From Flavobacteriaceae bacterium (GTDB lineage Bacteria > Bacteroidota > Bacteroidia > Flavobacteriales > Flavobacteriaceae): a DNA stretch of 64,000 bases. The stretch's first letter is position 1. Each line of letters starts with the position of its first letter. The translations under genes and the position numbers were made by a program. Positions 8,985-17,463 of the stretch are shown here, one piece after another. The notes under the pieces are model-generated. The model searched no databases. It saw only the letters and a list, made by a program, of their open reading frames with translations, and was not told the origin of the DNA. The stretch is from positions 168,665-232,664 of the forward strand of contig JASBUG010000029.1 of NCBI GenBank assembly GCA_030148025.1, read 5' to 3'.

Positions 8985-10607
8985 ATGACTGAGTTTATTA
9001 GAAAACGTGCCGCAAATGCTAAGAATGATATTTTAAGTGGATTAACGGTAGCTTTGGCTTTAGTACCAGAAGCTGTAGCATTCGCTTTTGTGGCTGGTGT
9101 AGATCCGTTAGTTGGGTTATATGCTGCTTTTATGATAGGGCTAATTACTTCGGTATTTGGAGGACGACCAGGAATGATTAGTGGTGCCACAGGAGCTTTA
9201 GCTGTTGTGATGGTGCATTTAGTTGCCGAAGGAAATGCTATGGGAGCTCCAGGAGAAGAACTGGGACTTTACTATTTATTTGCTACCGTTATTTTAATGG
9301 GAATCATTCAAATGTTAGCTGGCGTGTTTAAACTTGGGAAGTTTGTTCGATTGATTCCACATCCAGTGATGATGGGGTTTGTCAATGGGTTAGCGATTGT
9401 AATTTGTTTGGCACAATTTGGTATGTTTATGACGGTTGAAAATGGCCAAGAGGTATGGATGAGTGGTAATAAACTTTGGACTATGATAGGATTAGTAGCT
9501 TTAACCATGGGAATCATGTTCGGATTACCAAAGCTTACTAAAAAACTACCTGAAGCCTTAATAGCTATTCTTGTTGTTTCAGCAATTGTAATCTTTGGAA
9601 ATTTAGATGTGGCTACTGTAGGCAGTTTTATTAGAGATGGAGGAGGAGAAGGCTTAAAAGGAGGTTTACCACAGTTTCAAACAGATATTTTTAGCAAAGT
9701 ACCATTTACTTGGGAAACCATAAAGTTCATTGGACCTTATGCATTGATTCTTGCTGCTATTGGATTGATAGAGTCGTTGATGACCTTGAACTTAATTGAT
9801 GAGTTAACTGAAACTAGAGGGAATTCAAATAGAGAATGTATGGCACAAGGAGGTGCTAACATTATCACTGGTTTCTTTGGTGGTATGGGTGGTTGTGCTA
9901 TGATCGGGCAATCTATTATCAATATTAAAGGAGGAGGAAGAACAAGACTTTCTGGAATTGTTGCTGCCTTGGCTTTATTAGCATTTATATTATTTGCTTC
10001 TGGATTGATAGAACAAGTACCTATTGCAGCTCTTGTTGGTGTAATGTTTATGGTAGTAATTGGAACTTTTGCTTGGTCTAGTTTTAGAATCATGAATAAG
10101 ATACCGAAGACAGATGTATTTGTATTGATTCTTGTGTCTGGATTAACAGTATTATTTGATCTTGCTATAGCGGTTATTTCAGGTGTAATTGTGAGTGCAT
10201 TGGTATTCTCTTGGGAAAATGCAAAACGTATTCGTGCCAGAAAACGTATGAAGGATGATGGTACAAAAGTATATGAGATTTGGGGCCCTTTATTCTTTGG
10301 AAGTATTTCTGCATTTAATGAAAAGTTTGATGTAAAGAATGATCCTGATAAAGTAGAGATTGATTTTGTGGAGTCTCGTGTAAGTGATCATTCAGCTATT
10401 GAAGCTATTTTCAATTTGGTGAACAAATATGAAGCTGAAGGAAAGCATGTGAAATTAAAACACCTTAGTGAAGATTGTAAAGTATTGCTATACAAATCAA
10501 GCCCTAAGTTTCATCAGGTAATAGAAGAAGCTATTGATGATCCTAGATATCATTTAGCTGAAAACCCTGAAGCTTTTACAAAAGGACTAGGTGAATACAA
10601 TTTATAG
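8985..10607 (+). CDS. SulP-family anion transporter with STAS domain
   Basis: The 540-residue inner-membrane protein has the SulP N-terminal signature (ILSGLTVALALVPEAVAFA) and about a dozen hydrophobic segments up to residue 415. FFGGMGGCAMIGQSIIN is the conserved central motif. A C-terminal STAS domain (about 430-520) is recognisable from FFGSISAF and VEIDFVESRVSDHSAIEAI. The family exchanges sulfate, bicarbonate or other anions; the substrate cannot be assigned here. It is a single gene with its own promoter and a palindromic repeat at its 3' end. Confidence 0.92.
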   Translation: MTEFIRKRAANAKNDILSGLTVALALVPEAVAFAFVAGVDPLVGLYAAFMIGLITSVFGGRPGMISGATGALAVVMVHLVAEGNAMGAPGEELGLYYLFATVILMGIIQMLAGVFKLGKFVRLIPHPVMMGFVNGLAIVICLAQFGMFMTVENGQEVWMSGNKLWTMIGLVALTMGIMFGLPKLTKKLPEALIAILVVSAIVIFGNLDVATVGSFIRDGGGEGLKGGLPQFQTDIFSKVPFTWETIKFIGPYALILAAIGLIESLMTLNLIDELTETRGNSNRECMAQGGANIITGFFGGMGGCAMIGQSIINIKGGGRTRLSGIVAALALLAFILFASGLIEQVPIAALVGVMFMVVIGTFAWSSFRIMNKIPKTDVFVLILVSGLTVLFDLAIAVISGVIVSALVFSWENAKRIRARKRMKDDGTKVYEIWGPLFFGSISAFNEKFDVKNDPDKVEIDFVESRVSDHSAIEAIFNLVNKYEAEGKHVKLKHLSEDCKVLLYKSSPKFHQVIEEAIDDPRYHLAENPEAFTKGLGEYNL

Positions 10608-10617
10608 ATAGTTTTTA

Positions 10618-10694
10618 ATGTTATTTCGAAATGAGGAGCATAGTGACGATTGAGACATCTCATTATGAGATGTCTCGTTTACTCTCGACATGAC
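10618..10694. repeat. Long palindromic dispersed repeat (REP-like), intergenic copy
   Basis: The core at 10652-10676 has 12-bp perfect arms (GAGACATCTCAT / ATGAGATGTCTC) around one base. Outer arms TTATTTCGA and TCGACATGAC extend the symmetry. The same element, inverted, lies inside the glycosylase gene at 17956-18024. Here it sits between the convergent SulP and VOC genes and could act as a transcription end. Confidence 0.85.
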
Positions 10695-10714
10695 GTGATT
10701 TCCTAATATCAGAT

Positions 10715-11122
10715 CTAGTAAAAACTAGCTTCATCAACCATTATTGTTGTTAATTCTACTTTGTGACCATCAGGATCTTTTATATAGATCGAATGAAAAT
10801 AATGATGGTTTTGAAAATTAAACTCTATACCTACTTTGTTAAAATAATCTTGAGCTTTTTTAAAGTTTTCGTTGTTGAGATTAAATGCAAAATGTTCAAT
10901 ACGTACATTCCTTGAACTGGGATCTATTTTAGCATCTTCTAATCTTGCAGGAAAAATGGCAAGACCGCTTTTACCTGATAACATGAATACCGGAAATTCT
11001 CCCCATTCTTTAACCTGATATTTTTTAAGCCCTAAATGTTTTGCATACCAATTAATGCTGCGTTCCATATCCTCTACATAAATAGCGACATGGTCTAAAA
11101 AGTTTATATCAAAAGGTTTCAT
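10715..11122 (-). CDS. VOC (glyoxalase/dioxygenase) superfamily protein
   Basis: This 135-residue single-copy VOC protein starts FLDHVAIYVEDMERSINWY, the usual first beta-alpha-beta unit with metal-ligand His. It has RIEHFAFNL in the second module and ends with IYIKDPDGHKVELT, carrying the C-terminal Glu ligand. It resembles glyoxalase I or fosfomycin-resistance-type enzymes; substrate and activity are unknown. It has no signal peptide and appears monocistronic. Confidence 0.82.
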   Translation of the reverse strand: MKPFDINFLDHVAIYVEDMERSINWYAKHLGLKKYQVKEWGEFPVFMLSGKSGLAIFPARLEDAKIDPSSRNVRIEHFAFNLNNENFKKAQDYFNKVGIEFNFQNHHYFHSIYIKDPDGHKVELTTIMVDEASFY

Positions 11123-11161
11123 AGTTTTAAGTTTTTCATAAAACTATAGAATTAAACTATG

Positions 11162-12691
11162 CTAATTAGAGGTTGCCGATAAGTTTTCTCTATTCAACAA
11201 TTGCCCTCTTATGATGACCTTTTCAATGGTGTTATAAGCACCAATAGTTTTTAAAGGATTTTTATCTAACAGCAATAGGTTTGCTATTTTGTTTTCTTCA
11301 ATCGATCCGTATTTATCTTCTAGATTGAAAGCTTTGGCATTGTTATAAGTTGCTGCTAATAAAATTTGTTCTAGTGATACTCCAGATTCTTGCCATTTTT
11401 GCATTTCTAAATAACCATTTAAACCAGGAGGCATTGTATGCGTATTGGCAGCGGGTGTGTCGGTTCCAAAAACTAAGTTAGCATCATGTTCTGCTAATGT
11501 ACTTGTTGCAATTTCAACTTTATCGACCACTTTTTGTAAAAGTGCCATAATCTCCTCGTTTGTTAAGCCATCAAAAAATGATTTGGCATATTTTCTAATA
11601 TTTTGTTCTTGCCATTTACCTTCTTCAGTGTTTAGCCAATTCAGTAAATCTTCTGGATATACATGTTGCAGTTTTTTATTTCTAAGAAAATTGACATTAA
11701 AAACATCTTTCTGACCGCCAACCACTCGTATGGTAGGTTGGTATCCTACCTTTTTATTAGCTATTTCAATAAGTAAGTTTTTATGTGTTTCAGGAAGTTC
11801 GTTTACGTTTAAATAGTCTGTTAATTTTCCCCAATGCCACATACCATGCGCAAATACATCAATTCCAGTTTCCAAGCCAAATTTTTGAGCTTCATAGGCA
11901 TTGGCGTGTAATAATACAGGAACATTTTGTGCATGAGCTTCAGTTACAATTTCTTTAATAATGTCTTTACTAGGAAGTTCCCAAGTTAATTCTTCGGTAC
12001 CTCCAAAACCATCTTCGTAAAGCGTCTTAACACAAATGCCTTGGCTTTCATCCACTATTCGTGATACCAGCGCTTTTGGTGTGTGTTTGTCCAGATCAAT
12101 ATCACTTGGCATCTCTACATTATCATTGTACTTGTCGTGTAAAAAATGTGGGTGTTCAATGAGTCTATCTTCAACAGGAGTATCGTTCATCATCAGATCG
12201 TGAGCAACCACTATTTGGTCTCCACAAGTATAGATATCTGGACGAACAGGTTTTCTTAAAATACCATTAATAACATTAGGGGCGTAATTATTTACATCTA
12301 CTAAGGTGGTATATCCAAAATATAGATAACTTCTAGGAAGTTGATTATAATAGTCTTTAGCAAGTTCTGGATATTTCTTTTTGTGTTTCCATCCCATTCC
12401 AGCAATACTTGCAAGATGTACATGACTATCTATTAAACCAGGAATAATGTATTTGCCTTTTCCATTTACTGTTTGGTAATTGCCATTAAGCGTTTGATCG
12501 TTTTTAGAGACCTTTACGATCTTGTCGTTGTCAATAATGACACTCCCTTTAAATGAGGTATAGCCATTTTCATTAGGAGTTAAAATAGTTACATTATTAA
12601 TTAGGATTCCGTTCCCTAAAGTGATTGGAGCTTCATTTTGACAAGACATAATAAGTGCCATCAAAACAAGGCATAGTTTTAATGTTCGCAT
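11162..12691 (-). CDS. Amidohydrolase-family lipoprotein
   Basis: The 509-residue exported protein has the lipobox ALIMSC (Cys17). Metal-dependent amidohydrolase motifs are present: IIPGLIDSHVHLAS with HxH (His90, His92), VLLHANAYEA, VFAHGMWHWG and the catalytic Asp in LVFGTDTPA. The family hydrolyses amides, lactams or cyclic imides, including dipeptides, so an extracytoplasmic prolidase- or lactamase-like role is plausible. It is preceded by an AATCAATC-rich leader and appears to be a single transcription unit. Confidence 0.87.
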   Translation of the reverse strand: MRTLKLCLVLMALIMSCQNEAPITLGNGILINNVTILTPNENGYTSFKGSVIIDNDKIVKVSKNDQTLNGNYQTVNGKGKYIIPGLIDSHVHLASIAGMGWKHKKKYPELAKDYYNQLPRSYLYFGYTTLVDVNNYAPNVINGILRKPVRPDIYTCGDQIVVAHDLMMNDTPVEDRLIEHPHFLHDKYNDNVEMPSDIDLDKHTPKALVSRIVDESQGICVKTLYEDGFGGTEELTWELPSKDIIKEIVTEAHAQNVPVLLHANAYEAQKFGLETGIDVFAHGMWHWGKLTDYLNVNELPETHKNLLIEIANKKVGYQPTIRVVGGQKDVFNVNFLRNKKLQHVYPEDLLNWLNTEEGKWQEQNIRKYAKSFFDGLTNEEIMALLQKVVDKVEIATSTLAEHDANLVFGTDTPAANTHTMPPGLNGYLEMQKWQESGVSLEQILLAATYNNAKAFNLEDKYGSIEENKIANLLLLDKNPLKTIGAYNTIEKVIIRGQLLNRENLSATSN

Positions 12692-12745
12692 GATTGATTA
12701 GTTTGATTGATACTTAGACGACGATCAAACCAATATAATGTTACG

Positions 12746-13117
12746 TTAGTCCTGGTGAATTTGAATGTAATTACCAAAGCCATCTTCAAACGTTGCTACG
12801 GTTCCCCAATCAGTTTTGGTTGGTGCTTGTTTAAAAGGTACTCCTAAAGCTTTTAGCCGTTCATAATCAGCTTTTACATCATCACTACCCAGAATAATAA
12901 TAGGATAGCCTTCTTTATATACTTGTTTCTGGAATGCATCGTAATAGCCATCTCCTTTAGGTTCCAATAAAAGGGTGGTTTTACAATCTTCAGAAGTTAC
13001 AATAGCCAATTGCGCTTCTGGCATAAAGGTGTGTTCTTTTAATCCAATTATTTCGGTGTAGAATTTAAATGCCTTAATAGGATCGTCTACAGGGAGACTT
13101 GTCATTTTTAAATACAT
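12746..13117 (-). CDS. VOC-family protein
   Basis: The 123-residue protein shows the VOC fold: AFKFYTEIIGLKEHTFMPEAQLAIV, then ADYERLKALGVPF and a final TFEDGFGNYIQIHQ. It is unlike the VOC protein at 10.7 kb in sequence, so the two are separate family members. It begins 6 bp after the coaD stop codon and is probably the last gene of a ddl-coaD-VOC operon. Its function is unknown. Confidence 0.8.
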   Translation of the reverse strand: MYLKMTSLPVDDPIKAFKFYTEIIGLKEHTFMPEAQLAIVTSEDCKTTLLLEPKGDGYYDAFQKQVYKEGYPIIILGSDDVKADYERLKALGVPFKQAPTKTDWGTVATFEDGFGNYIQIHQD

Positions 13118-13123
13118 GATCTT

Positions 13124-13579
13124 TTATTTTACACGAACACTATCGGGAACCAGTTTGGTATAATCACCATTATATCTAATAACTTCTCTCACAATACTAG
13201 AACTAATATAAGATGTATTGGCATCGGTTAATAAGAAAACTGTTTCAATTTCAGAAAGGGTTCTATTAGTATGAGCAATGGCTTTTTCAAATTCAAAATC
13301 GGCTGGGTTTCGAAGGCCTCTTAAAATAAATTTCACACCAATGTCTTTACAAAAATCAACAGTTAATCCATTATAAGTAACCACTTTTACTTTAGGCTCA
13401 TTTTTGAAAGCTTCTTCAATAAAACGTTTACGTTCATCTAATGAGAACATATATTTCTTTTCAGAATTAACACCTATGGCTACTATTACTTCATCAAAAA
13501 GTGCAATGCCTCGTGTAATGATATCGAAATGTCCTAATGTAAGCGGGTCGAAAGATCCCGGAAAAATTGCTCGTTTCAT
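13124..13579 (-). CDS. coaD: Phosphopantetheine adenylyltransferase
   Basis: This enzyme makes dephospho-CoA from 4'-phosphopantetheine and ATP, the penultimate step of CoA synthesis. The nucleotidyltransferase motif GSFDPLTLGH is at residues 8-17, with RGLRNPADFEFE and the C-terminal ISSSIVREV typical of CoaD. The length of 151 residues is normal. It lies 18 bp after ddl on the same strand. Confidence 0.95.
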   Translation of the reverse strand: MKRAIFPGSFDPLTLGHFDIITRGIALFDEVIVAIGVNSEKKYMFSLDERKRFIEEAFKNEPKVKVVTYNGLTVDFCKDIGVKFILRGLRNPADFEFEKAIAHTNRTLSEIETVFLLTDANTSYISSSIVREVIRYNGDYTKLVPDSVRVK

Positions 13580-13597
13580 ATTATAAAAATAAAGCTT

Positions 13598-14572
13598 TTA
13601 TTTCAAAGCTTCTTGTATAGCATTATCAAATAAGTCTTCAAGTGAAATTCCAGCGGCTCTTGCTTGTTGAGGTAATATGCTTTCTTTTGTAAGACCAGGA
13701 ACAGTATTTACTTCCAATAAATGAGGTTCTCCATTTTTAAAGATATATTCACTTCTGGAAAATCCTTCCATTTTTAGAATTTCGTAAACTTGTTTAGCTA
13801 CTTTGTTAACCTTTGTAGCCATTTCATCACTAATTCTTGCAGGTGTGATCTCTTGTGATTCACCTAAATATTTAGCCTTATAATCAAAAAAATCATTATC
13901 ACTAACAATTTCTGTAGCAGGTAAAACAATAACGTCCCCTTTATACTTAATGACACCTATAGACACTTCGGTGCCATCTAGAAATTCTTCTATAATAATT
14001 TCATCGTCTTCTTTAAACGCATGGTCTATTGCTGCTTGCAGATCATTCTTTTTGTATACTTTGGTAATCCCAAAACTACTTCCAGCTTTATTAGCTTTTA
14101 CAAAACAGGGTAACCCAACGGTATTGATTATAGCATCTTCATCAATAGAGTCACCTAAATTTATATAATAAGATTCGGCAGTTTTAATACCATAGGGTTT
14201 TAATACGCTTAAACAATCACGCTTATTAAAAGTAAGTGCAGCTTGGTACATACCACAACTTGTATGCGGAATGCCTAAAAGCTCAAAATAAGCTTGCATG
14301 TAACCATCTTCTCCTGGAGTTCCATGTATGGCATTGAACACACAATCGAAAGTTATTTTTGTACTGTTTACAGTAGTTGAAAAATCATTTTTATCAATAG
14401 GGTGTTCGATGTTTTCAGGATCTACATATACCCATTTTTCTTTGAAAATATGTACACGATATACATTATACTTATTGCTATCGAGTGATTCATAAACAAC
14501 GTTTCCACTTTTTAAAGAGATCTCAAATTCGCTTGAATAACCTCCCATGATAATAGCAATATTCTGTTTCAT
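13598..14572 (-). CDS. ddl: D-alanine--D-alanine ligase
   Basis: This ATP-grasp enzyme joins two D-alanines for peptidoglycan precursors. Visible landmarks are MGGYSSEFEISLKSG at the N-terminus, FNAIHGTPGEDGYMQ, CFVKANKAGSSFGITKV and the C-terminal LLEVNTVPGLTKES with the Mg-binding Glu/Asn. Its 324 residues are normal. It leads a minus-strand unit with coaD and is divergent from the PASTA gene, a conserved flavobacterial layout. Confidence 0.95.
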   Translation of the reverse strand: MKQNIAIIMGGYSSEFEISLKSGNVVYESLDSNKYNVYRVHIFKEKWVYVDPENIEHPIDKNDFSTTVNSTKITFDCVFNAIHGTPGEDGYMQAYFELLGIPHTSCGMYQAALTFNKRDCLSVLKPYGIKTAESYYINLGDSIDEDAIINTVGLPCFVKANKAGSSFGITKVYKKNDLQAAIDHAFKEDDEIIIEEFLDGTEVSIGVIKYKGDVIVLPATEIVSDNDFFDYKAKYLGESQEITPARISDEMATKVNKVAKQVYEILKMEGFSRSEYIFKNGEPHLLEVNTVPGLTKESILPQQARAAGISLEDLFDNAIQEALK

Positions 14573-14705
14573 TTGCTTTTTTAAGTTATAAATGATTCAA
14601 TAAATTAGGGTTCTAACCGTTTTGTAAAAATATTATTTATTCATAGAACGTAAAACCTTTTTGTTTGAATATACGTATATACTAGAACTAAAGTTTATTC
14701 AAAAA

Positions 14706-14735
14706 TTTTTGAAACTATAAATTTGTGTAGTTTTG
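14706..14735 (+). promoter_or_regulatory. Probable promoter for PASTA-RluA operon
   Basis: TTTTTG (14706-14711), a short 16-bp spacer and TAGTTTTG (14728-14735), which matches the TAnnTTTG -7 box, stand 20 bp before the start codon. The spacer is shorter than usual, so confidence is moderate. Confidence 0.45.
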
Positions 14736-14754
14736 TCACATATTCTGTATTTAT

Positions 14755-15306
14755 ATGAGTCTAATAAAGTTTATTACCAGTAAAACATTTTTTAAACAAC
14801 TAGGGTTAGCTATCGTTGTTTCGATTGTGCTAGTATTTTTTGCACTTAGATATTTAAAATATACCACCAATCATGGTGATTTTGTTGAAGTACCAGAATT
14901 AAAAGGAAAAACTTTAGATGTTGTGCAAATAGAGATTGATGATAACGATTTGACTATGGTTGTTCAGGATTCGGCAAATTATAATCCTAATTATCCTAAA
15001 TTTTCAGTGATTGAGCAGCAACCAGCAGCTGGGGCTTTAGTTAAAGAAAACAGAAAAATCTATTTAACATTAAATCCTTCAGGATATAAAAAAGTATCGG
15101 TGCCTAATGTTATTCGTCGTACTTTCAGACAGGCAAAGCCAACCTTAGAGGCTTTAGAATTTGAGGTAGGAACAATTACTTATGTAAATGATCTAGGTTT
15201 AGATGAGGTAATTGAAATTAGACATAAAGGAAAAAAAATAACTCCAGGAACTATGTTGGCCAAAACATCAAAGATTGATTTGGTTTTAGGAAATGGAAAA
15301 GGATAA
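14755..15306 (+). CDS. PASTA-domain membrane protein
   Basis: The 183-residue protein has one N-terminal transmembrane helix (about 16-32), placing the rest in the periplasm. Two to three PASTA repeats follow (VPELKGKTLDVVQIEID, VPNVIRRTFRQAKPTLE, then a partial unit). PASTA domains bind peptidoglycan fragments in PBPs and kinases, but here no kinase or transpeptidase is fused. Position next to ddl supports a cell-wall role. It is followed 13 bp later by the pseudouridine synthase gene. Confidence 0.85.
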   Translation: MSLIKFITSKTFFKQLGLAIVVSIVLVFFALRYLKYTTNHGDFVEVPELKGKTLDVVQIEIDDNDLTMVVQDSANYNPNYPKFSVIEQQPAAGALVKENRKIYLTLNPSGYKKVSVPNVIRRTFRQAKPTLEALEFEVGTITYVNDLGLDEVIEIRHKGKKITPGTMLAKTSKIDLVLGNGKG

Positions 15307-15319
15307 GGAGTTGTAGTTT

Positions 15320-16360
15320 ATGGACGAACAATTACACAATTTACCTGAGCAGGAATCAGAATTATACGAACATTATGCTTTTACTGTTGAAAAGGGGCAA
15401 CAACCTTTACGTATAGATAAATATTTAATGAATTTTATCGAAAATGCTACCCGAAATAAAATACAGGCAGCAGCCAAAGAAGGAAGCATTCGTGTAAATG
15501 GTGTTTCGGTAAAATCTAATTATAAGGTTAAACCACTTGATGAAATAAAGGTATTATTTGAGCATCCTCCATATGAAAATTTGTTAGTGCCTGAAGATAT
15601 TCCACTAAATATAGTGTATGAAGATGAGCATTTATTAGTGGTTAATAAACCTGCAGGAATGGTTGTGCACCCAGGACATGGAAATTATTCAGGAACCTTG
15701 ATCAATGCCTTAACGTTTCATTTTGATAACTTACCAAATAACTCTAGTGACAGACCTGGTTTAGTACATCGTATAGATAAGGATACTAGCGGACTCCTGG
15801 TTATTGCAAAAACAGAAAGCGCTATGAATCATTTATCAAATCAGTTTGCTGAAAAAACCAGTAAACGTGAATATGTTGCCTTGGTTTGGGGTAATATTGA
15901 AGATGATGAAGGCACTATTGAAGGAAACATAGGAAGACATCCAAAAAACAGATTACAGAATACTGTTTTTCTGGGAGATGATGCCTATAAAGGAAAACCA
16001 GCAGTAACACATTTTAAAGTGTTAGAGCGTTTGGGTTATATTACTATGGTATCGTGTAAATTAGAAACAGGACGTACGCATCAAATACGTGTACATATGA
16101 AACATATAGGGCATACCCTGTTTAATGATGAACGCTACGGAGGTGAACGCATATTAAAAGGAACAACCTTTACAAAATACAAGCAGTTTGTTGAAAATTG
16201 TTTTAAAGTATTACCGCGTCAAGCTCTGCATGCTAAAACCTTAGGTTTTGAGCATCCAGAAACTGGTGAGTGGATGGATTTTACATCAGAGTTGCCAGAA
16301 GATATGTCTGAGTGTATAGAAAAATGGCGTGGGTATTCTAAGCATCAGGATAATTTATAG
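15320..16360 (+). CDS. RluA/RluD-family 23S rRNA pseudouridine synthase
   Basis: The 346-residue protein has an N-terminal S4 domain (RIDKYLMNFIENATRNKIQ) and the catalytic motif HRIDKDTSGLLVIAK with Asp in HRIDKDT. GRTHQIRVHMKHIGH completes the active site. This layout matches RluD, which modifies helix 69 of 23S rRNA, but RluA and RluC paralogues cannot be excluded from sequence alone. It is co-transcribed with the PASTA gene. Confidence 0.92.
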   Translation: MDEQLHNLPEQESELYEHYAFTVEKGQQPLRIDKYLMNFIENATRNKIQAAAKEGSIRVNGVSVKSNYKVKPLDEIKVLFEHPPYENLLVPEDIPLNIVYEDEHLLVVNKPAGMVVHPGHGNYSGTLINALTFHFDNLPNNSSDRPGLVHRIDKDTSGLLVIAKTESAMNHLSNQFAEKTSKREYVALVWGNIEDDEGTIEGNIGRHPKNRLQNTVFLGDDAYKGKPAVTHFKVLERLGYITMVSCKLETGRTHQIRVHMKHIGHTLFNDERYGGERILKGTTFTKYKQFVENCFKVLPRQALHAKTLGFEHPETGEWMDFTSELPEDMSECIEKWRGYSKHQDNL

Positions 16361-16438
16361 TGATATTTAAATTTCCTTATTAATTCGTTTTATTTTCAAA
16401 GTAGTTAGACTTAAATTTGGGAAACTAAAATTGGTATT

Positions 16439-17197
16439 ATGAAACTAGTTCTATCACCTGCAAAGTCTTTAAATTATGAGAGTGAATTGCCAACTACTCA
16501 AACTTCAGAGAGTTGTTTTTTAAAAGAGTCTGAACGACTTAATAAACTGCTGAAAAAGAAATCGGCTAGAAGCTTATCTAAGCTAATGAAGATTTCTCCA
16601 GCACTCGGACAGCTTAATTATGAGCGTAATCAAGAATGGCACTTACCATTTACTCTAGATAATGCACGTCAAGCTGTATATGCGTTTAGTGGTGATGTGT
16701 ATAGAGGGCTAGATGCTTATACCATTTCAGAAGATAAATTAGAGAAGTTACAAGATACAGTTCGTATTTTGTCTGGTCAATATGGTTTGTTAAAGCCAAT
16801 GGATTTAATGCAACCTTATAGATTAGAAATGGGAACTAAGTTTCCTGTTGGAAAGAACAAGAATTTATACGAGTTCTGGAAGCAGAAAATTACAAAGGCA
16901 CTGAATGAAGAGTTGGAAGATGATGAATTGTTTTTAAACTTAGCAAGTAATGAATATTTTAAAGCAATCGATACTAAAGCTTTAAAAGTGCCTGTTATTA
17001 CGGCAAGTTTTAAAGATCTAAAAAATGGAGAGTATAAAACCATTATGACTTTTGCAAAGTTAGCTCGAGGATATATGGCACGTTATATTATAGATACTAA
17101 TGCCACAACTTTAGAAGATATTAAAGGCTTTAATTATGAAGGTTATGGTTTTAGCGAAGCGATGTCTACAGATACAGAATTAGTATTTATACGATAA
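16439..17197 (+). CDS. yaaA: Peroxide stress protein YaaA (DUF328)
   Basis: The 252-residue cytoplasmic protein starts MKLVLSPAKSLNYES, the YaaA hallmark. It has the conserved FSGDVYRGLDA, LSGQYGLLKPMDLMQPYRLEMG, and NLASNEYFKAI followed by FKDLKNGEYKTI. In Escherichia coli YaaA limits free iron under peroxide stress and binds DNA. The gene stands alone with its own terminator. Confidence 0.95.
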   Translation: MKLVLSPAKSLNYESELPTTQTSESCFLKESERLNKLLKKKSARSLSKLMKISPALGQLNYERNQEWHLPFTLDNARQAVYAFSGDVYRGLDAYTISEDKLEKLQDTVRILSGQYGLLKPMDLMQPYRLEMGTKFPVGKNKNLYEFWKQKITKALNEELEDDELFLNLASNEYFKAIDTKALKVPVITASFKDLKNGEYKTIMTFAKLARGYMARYIIDTNATTLEDIKGFNYEGYGFSEAMSTDTELVFIR

Positions 17198-17201
17198 TAA
17201 A

Positions 17202-17230
17202 AAGCGAGAGGAATCTCGCTTATTTTTTTG
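17202..17230. terminator. Bidirectional terminator between yaaA and THX
   Basis: The stem AAGCGAGA / TCTCGCTT has a GGAA loop and is followed by ATTTTTTT on the plus strand and by TTTATTATCG on the minus strand. It includes the last base of the THX stop codon, so both convergent genes can use it. Confidence 0.85.
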
Positions 17231-17402
17231 CTGTTGTTTTAGTGGTTTTTTTCGCAGTTGGTTTCTTTTTTGCCGCTGTTTTTTTAGGAGCTTTTTCTTC
17301 AGCAGCTACTGTAATAGCTTTTCGTCTTTTTCGTGGTCTTCTTACTCCAAATGTACCCATGGTAATTTTGCCGCGTCTGGTTTTTTTATCTCCTTTTCCC
17401 AT
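17220..17402 (-). CDS. 30S ribosomal protein THX
   Basis: The first 28 residues, starting MGKGDKKTRRGKITMGTFG and followed by RRPRKRRKA, are the Bacteroidetes THX signature, a tiny basic protein in the head of the 30S subunit. I place the start at the ATG complementary to 17400-17402, giving 60 residues. A longer frame to 17465 adds 21 residues without family support and overlaps the next gene's start. The C-terminal half is an Ala/Lys/Thr tail (KKTAAKKKPTAKK) probably contacting rRNA. Confidence 0.88.
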   Translation of the reverse strand: MGKGDKKTRRGKITMGTFGVRRPRKRRKAITVAAEEKAPKKTAAKKKPTAKKTTKTTAKK

Positions 17403-17463
17403 CTGATGTTTATTTAAGCTTAGTCCTTTAAAAATACTATTTTTAACTACTAATTCAAAATAC

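Noticed and set aside
9737..10093. Hydrophobic 118-residue minus-strand frame inside the SulP gene
   Set aside because: It is the mirror of a membrane-protein coding sequence, with no homology signal, start context or promoter. The plus-strand SulP frame is clearly real.
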